DNA of 64,000 nucleotides. Origin: Streptomyces griseoincarnatus. Its GTDB lineage: Bacteria > Actinomycetota > Actinomycetes > Streptomycetales > Streptomycetaceae. The notes beneath the pieces are model-generated. The model was not told the DNA's origin. It saw only the letters and a list, made by a program, of their open reading frames with translations, and ran no database searches. Shown one piece after another: positions 27,767 to 35,485 of the stretch. Position 1 is the stretch's first letter. Every line of letters begins with the position of its first letter. The stretch is taken from the NCBI GenBank assembly GCA_014649575.1, contig BMTH01000007.1, positions 310,001 through 374,000 of the forward strand, in the 5' to 3' direction. A program made the position numbers and the translations under genes.

Positions 27767-28330
27767 GTGACCGTTGATCATGGTTGTGTGGTGGGGAACG
27801 CGTCTCGCGCAGCGATCATCAGCGACCGGAGGATCACGGGCCTGTCGGCCGACGTGATCGCTGAACTGGTGGCTGAGCTTGGCCCGTTGTGGCACGACCG
27901 GCACCAGGCCAGGCTTGCGTCCCGGCCGCGGAAGCGGGCTGTGGGCGCGGGTGCGAAGCACCGGTTGGTGTTTGTCGGCCGGTTCCTGGCCACGCTCGTG
28001 CACCTCCGGCATGCCACCACGCACCATGTGCTCGCCTGCTGGTTCGGTGTGGACCGCTCCATCATCACTCGGGCCATCGCAGAGGTGCGGCCCTTGCTCG
28101 CCGAGCGAGGGTGCACCATCAGCCAGGGTGTGCGGCTGCGGACCCTGGCCAAGGTCATCGACCACCTCGGTACCGACGGGTAGACCGGCATCATCGACGG
28201 CACCGAGATCCGGGTCCGCCGGCCAGCAGCCGGGCACAATGACCGGGACAATTCATCCCCGGCAAGAACAAGCAGAACGCGGTCAAGACCATGGTCGTCA
28301 CAGACGACTGTCCGCTGGCTTCTGCAGATG
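27767..28330 (+). pseudogene. Degenerate IS5-family transposase (stop codon and frameshift)
   Basis: A GTG-started frame gives 138 residues with the helix-turn-helix part of an IS5-type transposase (ACWFGVDRSIITRAIAEVRPLLAERG). It ends at an in-frame TAG (28181-28183). Homology continues directly: TGIIDGTEIRVRRPAAG holds the first catalytic Asp. About 50 bp later a one-base loss shifts the frame to IPGKNKQNAVKTMVVTD. The rest of the DDE domain is absent. It is a dead element. Confidence 0.85.
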
Positions 28331-28656
28331 ATGCACCGAGGAAACGGTGACGGATTCCGCGAGGCACTGCGCATCGCACGGGGCATGCCCATGGACGATG
28401 TGAGGAGAGCCGGGGAGTCGGCGGACCGCACGGATGATGCCGAAGCGATCGTACATGTGGTAGGAAGAGCCTGAGGGTCGAACCTTTCTTGCGTCGTAAG
28501 TCCACGGGCGTTCGGCCAGCACAACGTGAAGGTATATTTCACAACTTGGCACCTGACGGCCCATTTTCTGCGAGCCGATGAACTGAGGGACGCGGCTCCA
28601 GCGGTCTCTCCCCGCCCCCCCCCCCCGGACGGGCGAAGAAACACCGTCCTTTTTCC
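28331..28656. other. Gene-free remnant DNA with a run of 12 C
   Basis: No gene or recognisable repeat is seen. The stretch links the dead transposase to a truncated SUKH gene and carries an uninterrupted run of twelve C residues at 28615-28626, close to the SUKH remnant. It is probably scrambled IS or toxin-locus debris. Confidence 0.5.
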
Positions 28657-28875
28657 GACCTGACTGACTATGGATCACCTCGTTCAGTCCGCCCTCCTGG
28701 CGAGTATTCCGTTATCGCACGAGGTGACGTCGGCGAGTGGCGCACATATGAGAGGTCGACTTCTAAGTTCCTCTACCGGGTCCTTGCGGATGAGCATTTC
28801 AAGCCTTTCGAAATCGCACAGTACCACCTTGACCCAATGTTCCAGCCGGTCAGCGTGAACGGATCGAGGATGTGA
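28657..28875 (+). pseudogene. SUKH immunity protein, C-terminal fragment
   Basis: An open frame without a plausible start reads GEYSVIARGDVGEWRTYE then STSKFLYRVLADEHFKPFEI, ending in TGA at 28873-28875. It aligns by eye with the C-terminal third of the intact SUKH protein at 26052-26576 (STSEFLYRVLKDEEFAPFGI). The N-terminal two thirds are missing. It marks the end of a former toxin-immunity unit. Confidence 0.8.
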
Positions 28876-28876
28876 C

Positions 28877-29392
28877 GTGGGGCTCGTAGCGAATACCGTG
28901 GCTGCAGCCGCGGAAGGTCGACTTCCTGCCGACCTGCACGGTCTGAACAAGCAAATGGAGGCGCTGGGATGGTCTCCGGCGGGCGCGATCGCTCCGCCCT
29001 ACTGCAGACAATGGGCTTCGGGAGAGATTCGGGCCCACTTGGTGGACGAGGATGAGGCGTGGTTCGTGGACATCATCTTCCGCGAGCTGAGGCCCGAAGG
29101 CGTCGAAGAGTCCGGGAACGACGCAGTCGAAGAAGAGGCCAAGAGGCAGTTGCCGGTCTATCGTGCGTTTCTGAGTGATCTGCTCAACGCTCTCTCCGGA
29201 CGCGTTCGGTTCGAACGTGCGACGGAGTCTCGATTCGACCACATGGATTTCGTCGAGTCCACTGAAGGCGAGATCGCCGGGCGTCCCTTCGTCATGGGCG
29301 TTTCCGCAGCAGACATCGACTTGCCAGTCCTTGTCATGGCACGTATGGGGGTGAGTTCGGGTGGCGACGACGAGGAGGAGACACGGAGCTGA
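28877..29392 (+). CDS. Hypothetical protein, possible immunity protein
   Basis: 171 residues from a GTG at 28877 preceded by GAGG. Acidic, with no signal or membrane segment. It begins immediately after the SUKH remnant, so the two were probably one operon. Visible segments include LNKQMEALGWSPAGAIAPPY, DEAWFVDIIFRELRPEG and SRFDHMDFVESTEGEIAGRP. No family recognised; an immunity or associated role rests on position only. Confidence 0.65.
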   Translation: MGLVANTVAAAAEGRLPADLHGLNKQMEALGWSPAGAIAPPYCRQWASGEIRAHLVDEDEAWFVDIIFRELRPEGVEESGNDAVEEEAKRQLPVYRAFLSDLLNALSGRVRFERATESRFDHMDFVESTEGEIAGRPFVMGVSAADIDLPVLVMARMGVSSGGDDEEETRS

Positions 29393-29831
29393 CGTCCACA
29401 CCCCTGGAACGAAATCCAGTAAAGGCGCGACGGAACCCCACCGACAGCCAGGTCGGTGAGGGCCCCGCGACGTTCGAGGCAACGCCGGCATCGGCCTGGA
29501 CGGAGCCGTGAGGACCGCCGACAGCCCTGCACACCCAGCACAATCACGCCGCCGTCCTGCACGAACGCGGTGCAGCGCCTGCTCGCCCCCACCTTCGTGT
29601 CAAGCATCGCGGCCTCCGATGTGCGCGGCCGCGCCTGGCCTTCGGGGAAACCCGTGGCGGTCTGCGGAAGCGGCTGGACGCCTCGGCGCCCTTCCGGCGG
29701 TCGGCGACGCTCGTTGGATTCGTTCTTGCCCCCGGGGGGAGCCACCAGGGCGTGACTGGCCAAGGATCGCTGCTTTCACTGCCTGATCGTTTCTGGGTGA
29801 TGCAAGGTGTGCTTCCGGTACGGTTCGCGGC
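29393..29831. other. 439-bp gap with no recognised gene
   Basis: Open frames on both strands have Arg/Pro/Ser-rich shadow composition and no ribosome sites. No transposase, repeat or hairpin was recognised. It separates two parts of the immunity island. Confidence 0.5.
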
Positions 29832-30460
29832 ATGACTGACGTGTCCGACGTGGCCCAGGCTCTTGACGACGGAGTCCCGGACCGGGAGCGGGTTCACATG
29901 CTTCTGGGCTTGCGGTCCAGTCTGGTCGCCAACCAGGATCCGCTGCTGCCCCCCGCAGAGATCTTCGTGCATGACGAGTGCGGCGGTGTCCTTGTGTTCC
30001 GTAGCGAGAATCAGGGCTGTGCCTTCTGGGGTGTGCGTCTGAACGACCTTGATCAGGACGATCCGCCGGTGTTCGTCCAGGCGCGGCACGGCTGGGTGCC
30101 GTTCTTGGACCGGGTATCCCTTGCCTGCGTCGAGCTCGTACTGAACGAGGCGCTGTTCGGCGGTGGAGGTCGGCTGTACAACGCGTGTGAGCTGCCGGCG
30201 GACCTGCTTGAGGCAGTTCCCGAACGCTTCCAGCGGGTCGCCCTACCGACTACCCGATGTGGACGGGGCCGGAGGACTTTCCAGTGCGTTGGTTCTCCGC
30301 CCCGGGACAGTTGCTACGCCTGGACGGCTTGGACGCCCACAGCTGGTTGCACGTCCGGGGCCGGACCCGGGCGGATCTGGAGGCGATCTGCGAGACCGTC
30401 CCCGGACGGTGGTCCCTGGGATACACCGAGTCACTGGATGCCGGACCGCTGCCTTTTTAA
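29832..30460 (+). pseudogene. SUKH-like or related hypothetical protein, frameshifted
   Basis: The ATG at 29832 opens a typical coding frame (FVHDECGGVLVFRSENQGCAFWGVRL, then GWVPFLDRVSLACVELVLNEALF), which loses coding character after VALP near 30246. The frame that continues naturally (DYPMWTGPEDFPVRWFSAPG to the TAA at 30460) is offset as if one G were missing in CCGAC at about 30246-30250. Restored length would be about 209 residues. This is either a real inactivation or a sequencing error. The fold is probably immunity-like, judged from tryptophan and loop patterns; low certainty. Confidence 0.7.
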
Positions 30461-30755
30461 CCCTCATGATTCGGGGCGCCTCTGCGGGAGGTCACGGGGA
30501 GAATCCGGCGCTTGCGCAGTTCGCGACGGTTGGGGTCGGAGGCGCGGCCCATGTCGCCGAGCCGGTGTCGGCACCCCATCCGGGCCGGGACTTCCTACAG
30601 TAGGCCCCCCTGCCTGTCGGAGCAGCGGAACGCATGCGGCGCCCCGAGGTAAGCGCACGAAACCGGGGCTCTGCGGACCGTGGTCGGGACCACAACGCAG
30701 GTCGTCAAGTGCGCGTCGGGAGGGATGCCATGATGCTCACCCTGAGGAGGCAGAC
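30461..30755. other. Gap without recognised gene
   Basis: About 295 bp. The last 60 bp contain the 5' region of the next SUKH gene (GAGGAGG at 30744-30750). The rest shows nothing recognisable. Confidence 0.45.
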
Positions 30756-31370
30756 ATGACCGGGGAAGACGAGCTGGGGGAGCTGCGGCAGGCGATGCCG
30801 CCCACGGCCTCGAGCAACGCGTCGGTCGACTGGGATCAGTTCGGCCGTTCCTGGGGCAAGGAGTTCCCCTCCGACTACTGTCGGTTCCTCGACGTCTACG
30901 GGTACGGCTCGATCGAGAGGTATCTGGCGGTCCTGAAACCGGAGCCCGAAGGCACGGTGACGGAGAACTCCGACATGGCCAACGAGACCGAGGTGGCCCG
31001 GGAGGCCTGGTCGTGGGTGCGGAAGGCCCCCGAGCTCGCGGAGGCCCGCCCTGAGCTGATCGCCTGGGGTGGAGACGCGAGCGCCGACCTTCTCTGCTGG
31101 GATGCGTCGGACGAGGACCCGGGCAGGTGGCCCGTCCTGGTGTACAACAGGGACGACGGTCTGTGGCGTCGTTACGACTGCGGGATGGTGCAGTTCCTCG
31201 TGCGCGTTCTGCGGGGAGACTTCGACGAGTGCCCTCTCGGTGATCTCTCACTCTGGGGACGGGAGTCAGCGGTTTTCCTCAACCGGGACGAGGAAGAACG
31301 CATGTGGGAAGCCGGACTGGACCCCTGGACGGGCGAGCCGGATCCGTACGCCGGAATGTTCGGCCCCTGA
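30756..31370 (+). CDS. SMI1/KNR4 (SUKH) family protein, orphan immunity
   Basis: 204 residues. The ATG at 30756 is preceded by GAGGAGG. SUKH features are WGKEFPSDYCRFLDVYGYGSIERYLAVL in the N-terminal half, a WPVLVYNRDDGLWRRYDC strand pair, and the FLVRVLRGDFDECPLG helix. No toxin gene is adjacent, so it is an orphan immunity gene that may protect against toxins of related strains. Confidence 0.85.
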   Translation: MTGEDELGELRQAMPPTASSNASVDWDQFGRSWGKEFPSDYCRFLDVYGYGSIERYLAVLKPEPEGTVTENSDMANETEVAREAWSWVRKAPELAEARPELIAWGGDASADLLCWDASDEDPGRWPVLVYNRDDGLWRRYDCGMVQFLVRVLRGDFDECPLGDLSLWGRESAVFLNRDEEERMWEAGLDPWTGEPDPYAGMFGP

Positions 31371-31446
31371 CCCATGAATGACGCCTGCTCACCACGCAAG
31401 CGATACGGCATGTGTCTGCCTCCTGGTGAAAGGGTCAGAAAGGCCA

Positions 31447-31890
31447 ATGGGTACGTTCGAAGATCTGAAGAACCTGCTCGGGGTAGGCAATGCGGTCGTC
31501 CCCGCAACCGCTCAGAGGCGAACAGCCGTACAGCGAGCGTCCAGTTGGCTGGTCGGTTGGGTGGTGTTCCTTTCGTCCGGCTTCGTGGCGTCCGTCCTCC
31601 TCAACAGCGCGTGGGTCGACTGCGACATCGGGGTCAACGCGTCGGCCAACCTCGGAAGTCTCGTGGTCGCATCGACGGTCATGGCCACCGTGTCGACGTC
31701 CGTGTGGGCTCTGCTGCGTTGGGTCACCGGGCGGCGTCGGCTGCTGAAGCCGTTCCTCCTGACCACGGCGACGGGCGTCCTGCTCCTCTGGCCCTTCATG
31801 GCGTTCTGGCACGCGCCCGACGGCTACCCCGTCTCCACCTGTCCGCCGGACAATGTTCCGCCCTGGTGGCCCACATGGCTTCCGCTGTGA
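31447..31890 (+). CDS. Hypothetical membrane protein
   Basis: 147 residues with three predicted transmembrane helices: SSWLVGWVVFLSSGFVASVLL, LGSLVVASTVMATVSTSVWALL, and LLKPFLLTTATGVLLLWPFMAF. The ATG at 31447 is favoured because it follows GAAAGG and drops a poorly conserved extension beginning at 31378. Its 3' end overlaps the next gene by 16 bp. Function unknown. Confidence 0.65.
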   Translation: MGTFEDLKNLLGVGNAVVPATAQRRTAVQRASSWLVGWVVFLSSGFVASVLLNSAWVDCDIGVNASANLGSLVVASTVMATVSTSVWALLRWVTGRRRLLKPFLLTTATGVLLLWPFMAFWHAPDGYPVSTCPPDNVPPWWPTWLPL

Positions 31891-32384
31891 GGCGGGCCCC
31901 GTGGGGGCCGGCGCTTCTCCGCTTCGCAGCCTCGCTGTGCCTTGTGCTCGCCGGTGCGCTGGTCGCGGGGTGTGGCACGGATGCCGGTTCGACGCCGGAA
32001 CAGGACGTTTGGCGGGACGCGAAGGTCGTCCGGCAGTACTTTCCCGAACTGGGCGCCTTCGAAGAGGTCGTGTGGACGGGAGAGCTGTTGGGTGACGCCA
32101 GGGCCGCGGTGCCGGGGCCCACGGACTTCCGGGTCTCCGGGATGGTCCGGCTGACCGCGTCCGACACCCGGCGGCTGCGGAGCGAGTACACCTGGCAGGG
32201 CGCGCCTGAAGGTCCAGCCGTGCTGGCCGGCATCCGACCGTACGTTCCCGCCCAGGCGGATTGGAAGACCAGTGATGAGTTCACCGCGACCGTCACCGAA
32301 GGTCGTTATGCCGGGACCTTCCACATCGACTTCCGGAAGAACACTCTCGTGTTCGATGCGACGAATCCCCGGAAGAAGGTGTGA
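31875..32384 (+). CDS. Hypothetical lipoprotein
   Basis: 169 residues. The signal peptide ends in a lipobox (LVAGC, then GTDAG), predicting lipid attachment at the cysteine and an extracytoplasmic location. The mature part has a WRDAKVVRQYFPELGAFEEVVW segment and a C-terminal TFHIDFRKNTLVFDATNPRKK strand pair. Starting inside the preceding membrane-protein gene (16-bp overlap) implies translational coupling. Position after immunity genes suggests, but does not show, a role in toxin defence. Confidence 0.75.
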   Translation: MASAVRRAPWGPALLRFAASLCLVLAGALVAGCGTDAGSTPEQDVWRDAKVVRQYFPELGAFEEVVWTGELLGDARAAVPGPTDFRVSGMVRLTASDTRRLRSEYTWQGAPEGPAVLAGIRPYVPAQADWKTSDEFTATVTEGRYAGTFHIDFRKNTLVFDATNPRKKV

Positions 32385-32394
32385 GTGGCGTCCT

Positions 32395-33249
32395 TCATCC
32401 GAGCCTGAGCATCGCCTCGGTGACCGTGCCGGCCGCCGTGTCGGGGATCGCCGTGGCGGCCTCCTCGAGGACGAGCAGCCGCGCCCCGGGGATCTCGCGT
32501 GCGATCGCCTCGGCGTTGCCGACGGGGAAGAACCGGTCGCGGCGGCCGTGGACGACTAGCGTGGGGAGCTTGATCTCCGGCAGGCGCTCGCGCCAGCGGG
32601 GTGCGCAGTCCAGCCTGGAGAACACCATGCCCAGCTGGTTGGCCATCTGGACCGCGGGTGCGGTGCCGGGCGTGCGGTCCCAGATGCGCGCGGCGACCGC
32701 GCGTGCGGCGACGGGGTCGTCGCCGAGGATCTCCGCCCCGGCGGCGGCGAAGTCCGCGACCGCGTCGCGGTCGCTCCAGTCGGGCATCGGGTGCCCGAAC
32801 AGCCGGCTCATCGTCGCCTGGTCGTGGTCGGGGAGGTCGTCGTCGGGCGGGCCGGGCGCGACCGCGCGGGTGCCGGCCAGCGTGAGCGCCGAGAAGGCGT
32901 TCGGGTGGTCGAGCGCGGCGACCTGGGCGACCATCCCGCCGACGCCGATCCCCGCGAGGTGCGCGGGCCGGCCGCCGAGCGCGTCGGCGAGGGCCGCCGC
33001 GTCGGCGGCGAGGTCGCGCAGGGTGTAGGCGGGAGCCTCCGGGTCGAGCGTCGTCGACGCGCCGCTGTCCCGCAGGTCGTAGCGCACGACGCGGCGCCCG
33101 CCGGCGGCGAGGCGCTCGCATAGCGCGTCGGGCCAGGAGAGCATCGTCGTCCCTCCCACGAGCAGGACGAGCGGCGCGTCGTCGTCACCGAACGACTCGA
33201 CGCCCAAGGTGACCCCGTTGGCTTTGACGGTGGTGGTGTGACCAGTCAT
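32395..33249 (-). CDS. Alpha/beta-hydrolase fold protein lacking catalytic Ser and His
   Basis: 284 residues, full length for a small alpha/beta hydrolase of the 3-oxoadipate enol-lactonase/aclacinomycin methylesterase type. The elbow that should read G-x-S-x-G is AGIGVGGM, with glycine where the nucleophile belongs, and the C-terminal catalytic histidine position reads EEAATAIP. The acid loop HGRRDRFFPV retains Asp. The fold elements YDLRDSGAST and PTLVVHG are good. It is probably a pseudoenzyme or cofactor-independent variant. Convergent with the lipoprotein gene (10 bp). Confidence 0.88.
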   Translation of the reverse strand: MTGHTTTVKANGVTLGVESFGDDDAPLVLLVGGTTMLSWPDALCERLAAGGRRVVRYDLRDSGASTTLDPEAPAYTLRDLAADAAALADALGGRPAHLAGIGVGGMVAQVAALDHPNAFSALTLAGTRAVAPGPPDDDLPDHDQATMSRLFGHPMPDWSDRDAVADFAAAGAEILGDDPVAARAVAARIWDRTPGTAPAVQMANQLGMVFSRLDCAPRWRERLPEIKLPTLVVHGRRDRFFPVGNAEAIAREIPGARLLVLEEAATAIPDTAAGTVTEAMLRLG

Positions 33250-33544
33250 GACAGAGCAGACTCCATCCGCCGCCCGAACTCATCGCTCATGCGCCGGACG
33301 ACCGGAGCACCGTCTGGCGACTGCCCCGCTCCATGTCAGTGGGCGGTCCTAGGATCACGTCGGCTCAGACGCCTGCCGGTAGGCCAGGGCGGACGGACTG
33401 GCGGCGAGCGGATGGCGCTCGTCCGGCCCGGTCACGGCCGACGGCCGCCTCGTGCCCTGGTTCTGGGAGGCTCCACAGCCGCCGCCAGCCCGAAGTTTTA
33501 CGCTCCGGCGGCCGTCTTACCGGTGAACCAGAACTGACCGCGGA
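33250..33544. other. Gap without recognised gene
   Basis: About 295 bp between the hydrolase start and the DUF397 stop. No gene or hairpin was recognised; the hydrolase promoter should lie at its left end. Confidence 0.4.
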
Positions 33545-33820
33545 TCACTTGAGGGAGGCGACGAACGACGTCCAGGCCGGGGCCGTGACGGTGAGGACCG
33601 GGCCGTCGGGGACCTTGGAGTCACGGACGGGAACGACGGCGGTGTGGGCGTCGCAGACCTCGAGGCAGTCGCCGCCGGTGCCGTTGCTGTAGGTGCTCTT
33701 GCGCCAGCGGGCGGCGCCGGGGAAGGCCTCGGCTACCTCGACGCAGTTGCCGCCATCGCCGTTGCTGTAAGTGCTCTTGCGCCAGGCAGCTGTACTCAAG
33801 TCAAATCCGTAGCTTGCCAT
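33545..33820 (-). CDS. DUF397 protein with duplicated DUF397 motif
   Basis: 91 residues. Two tandem copies of the short DUF397 motif are visible (WRKSTYSNGDGGNCVEVAE and WRKSTYSNGTGGDCLEVCD), followed by the VPVRDSKVPDGPVL strand. The start at 33820 is preferred because GAGG lies at proper distance; ATG 33829 is too close to it. It overlaps the 3' end of the XRE gene, so the pair is translationally coupled. DUF397 proteins accompany XRE-DUF5753 regulators in Streptomyces, as in whiJ/abaA-type loci, and are thought to modulate them. Confidence 0.9.
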   Translation of the reverse strand: MASYGFDLSTAAWRKSTYSNGDGGNCVEVAEAFPGAARWRKSTYSNGTGGDCLEVCDAHTAVVPVRDSKVPDGPVLTVTAPAWTSFVASLK

Positions 33821-34655
33821 TTCGGTCATCCTCAGCCGCTTGCTGGATCAGGGCGAGGGACGCCTCCGGAGGCAGTGCGGCGGCCCTGAGCCGATCGTAT
33901 GCCTTGCGGTACTGCTTCACGAGGCCTGGATCGTCGATGGTGTCACCGCTGTACTGGGCCTCCGTATAGATCAGAGGTGGCGCATCGGAGAAGGTCATGA
34001 CCATGGCCGTGCCCAGCATGAGCGGGTGCGGCCCACAGTTCCACGGAAGGATCTGGGAAACGATCCGTTGGCGCCGCGCCAGCTCCGTCACACGCTCCAA
34101 CTGTTCGGCGTGCTGCTCCGGCGGCAGAATGGGCTGACGTAGCAGTGACTCGGGCAGGATCACCCAGTATTCCGACGTCTTGTGGTTGTCCTCGAAGAGC
34201 TGAGCCCGCGCCAGCCGGGCGGACACCTTCTCCTCAACCTCCTCGTCGGGCGCCAGGGGATGCGCAGAACGGGTCACCGCCCGCGCATACGCCTCCGTCT
34301 GCAACAACCCCGGAATCAGCGTCGGACACCACTCCTCAATGGTCTCCGCGTGCTTCTCCGCCTCCAGCACCCGCTCGAAATAGCTCGCGTGCCCCCGCCG
34401 CTTCGCCCGCCGCACGTCCTCGCACCGGCGTCGGAAGAAGCCGTCCGTGCCGAGCACCTTGTCCACGTGCTCGGCCAGTTCCGCCGGCATACGGCGCGTC
34501 CCCCGCTCGATCTCGCTGAGGTGGCTCGGGCCGTAGAAGCTGCCCTCCACCAACTGCTGGAGGGTGAGCCCCGCTTCCTCCCGTTTCCAGCGCAGTTCGC
34601 TGCCGTAGAAGGTCGGGACGCCGGTCGAACCGTCGATGTCCTTGCGCTGCCCCAT
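33801..34655 (-). CDS. XRE-family regulator with DUF5753 (WhiJ-like)
   Basis: 284 residues. The N-terminal helix-turn-helix (about 15-75: LRWKREEAGLTLQQLVEGSFYGPSHLSEIERGTRR in pieces) is followed by DUF5753 (about 95-275) with EEWCPTLIPGLLQTEAYARAV, LARAQLFED and the QILPWNCGPHPLM strand. Typical Streptomyces developmental or antibiotic-control regulator. The ATG at 34655 opens toward the divergent small-protein/HATPase operon, across an intergenic region with an inverted repeat (34769-34788) that may be its operator. Confidence 0.92.
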   Translation of the reverse strand: MGQRKDIDGSTGVPTFYGSELRWKREEAGLTLQQLVEGSFYGPSHLSEIERGTRRMPAELAEHVDKVLGTDGFFRRRCEDVRRAKRRGHASYFERVLEAEKHAETIEEWCPTLIPGLLQTEAYARAVTRSAHPLAPDEEVEEKVSARLARAQLFEDNHKTSEYWVILPESLLRQPILPPEQHAEQLERVTELARRQRIVSQILPWNCGPHPLMLGTAMVMTFSDAPPLIYTEAQYSGDTIDDPGLVKQYRKAYDRLRAAALPPEASLALIQQAAEDDRNGKLRI

Positions 34656-34768
34656 CGTTCACCGTCCATGGGTTGCCGTTACCGCCCGCTCCCCCTTCCC
34701 GCACCGCATACGTGCAGTTCAGGGCCGGGATGCCGAAGGTCTGTCACGCTACGCCGACTGGCGGCACA

Positions 34769-34807
34769 GTGTGAGCGGTTCGTCACACAGCGCACTGGAA
34801 GGTGTGA
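34769..34807. promoter_or_regulatory. Inverted and direct GTGTGA sites, candidate XRE operator
   Basis: GTGTGA (34769-34774) and TCACAC (34783-34788) form a perfect inverted repeat with an 8-bp spacer. A third GTGTGA lies at 34802-34807, next to the downstream start codon. All are in the divergent region between the XRE gene and the small gene at 34814. Function inferred from position. Confidence 0.5.
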
Positions 34808-34813
34808 ACCCCC

Positions 34814-35017
34814 ATGCACAGCCCCACCGAAGCCGACGTCTGCGCCGAGGAGTTGCGGGCGGCGCTCGCCGCGCACGGCATCACGCTGCCGTCCCTCGGC
34901 GTCGACCTCCCGTCCTTCGCCTCCCGTTGCCCCGTACGGCCGCTGATCGCGCTCGGCAACTGCAACCTCCTGACCGCCCAGGCGCTCACCGCTGCCCTCC
35001 GCAAGGGGGCCGCGTGA
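34814..35017 (+). CDS. Small hypothetical protein upstream of the HATPase
   Basis: 67 residues, with TEADVCAEELRAALAAHGI and the segment VRPLIALGNCNLLTAQALTAAL. The stop overlaps the next start (TGATG), so the two are coupled. Such small proteins often sit in whiJ/abaA-type clusters; function unknown. Confidence 0.8.
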   Translation: MHSPTEADVCAEELRAALAAHGITLPSLGVDLPSFASRCPVRPLIALGNCNLLTAQALTAALRKGAA

Positions 35018-35457
35018 TGCGACCGGCCACGACGCTGGAACTGCTCGCGACACCGGCCGAGGTGTCCGGCGTACGGCGCGCCCTGCGCGCGTACGGTGCC
35101 GACGTCCAGCTCTGTGCGAGCGAGCTCGTCACGAACGTCGTCCAGCACCTCGGGGAGGGCGTCCCCGTCACCGTCCGGGTGTGGTGCGACGACGGCGGGC
35201 GCACACGCCTGGAGGTGACCCATCCCGACCCGCGTGCGCTGCCCGTCCTGCGGGCGTCGGTGGGCGCCGACGAGGAGTCGGGGCGGGGGCTCGCGCTGCT
35301 GGACGCGCTGGCGGCCAGGTGGGGCGTGGCGTACGGGCCCGGCCGCGGCAAGACCGTGTGGTGCGAGCTGGAGGCGGGTCCGGGCGACGGTGCGGTGCCC
35401 GTGGCGTCCGTAGGAGGGCCCGGACGTACGGCTACCGCGGGCCGCGACCCGCGGTAG
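35017..35457 (+). CDS. HATPase_c family ATP-binding protein (anti-sigma-factor-like)
   Basis: 146 residues. The GHKL N-box is seen in LCASELVTNVVQH, the G1/G2 region in EESGRGLALLDALAARWGV, and the final strand in GKTVWCELE. The fold is shared by SpoIIAB/RsbW serine kinases that bind sigma or anti-anti-sigma factors. No such partner is adjacent; in Streptomyces these stand-alone HATPases pair with XRE-DUF5753/DUF397 sets, as here. Its stop codon lies inside the following terminator stem. Confidence 0.9.
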   Translation: MRPATTLELLATPAEVSGVRRALRAYGADVQLCASELVTNVVQHLGEGVPVTVRVWCDDGGRTRLEVTHPDPRALPVLRASVGADEESGRGLALLDALAARWGVAYGPGRGKTVWCELEAGPGDGAVPVASVGGPGRTATAGRDPR

Positions 35458-35461
35458 CCGT
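35428..35461. terminator. Bidirectional terminator hairpin overlapping the HATPase stop
   Basis: ACGGCTACCGCGGG (35428-35441) pairs perfectly over 14 bp with 35448-35461 around a 6-base loop. It contains the HATPase stop codon and lies between that gene and the convergent FG-GAP gene. Confidence 0.8.
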
Positions 35462-35485
35462 CCCTCATGCCGTACAGGCGGGGCG

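Noticed and set aside
29393..29831. Possible transposase remnant
   Set aside because: No frame on either strand shows DDE, HTH or resolvase motifs.
17323..32384. Integrated element with attachment sites
   Set aside because: No integrase, tRNA gene or flanking direct repeats could be found by reading; the island is better explained by homologous exchange and IS decay.
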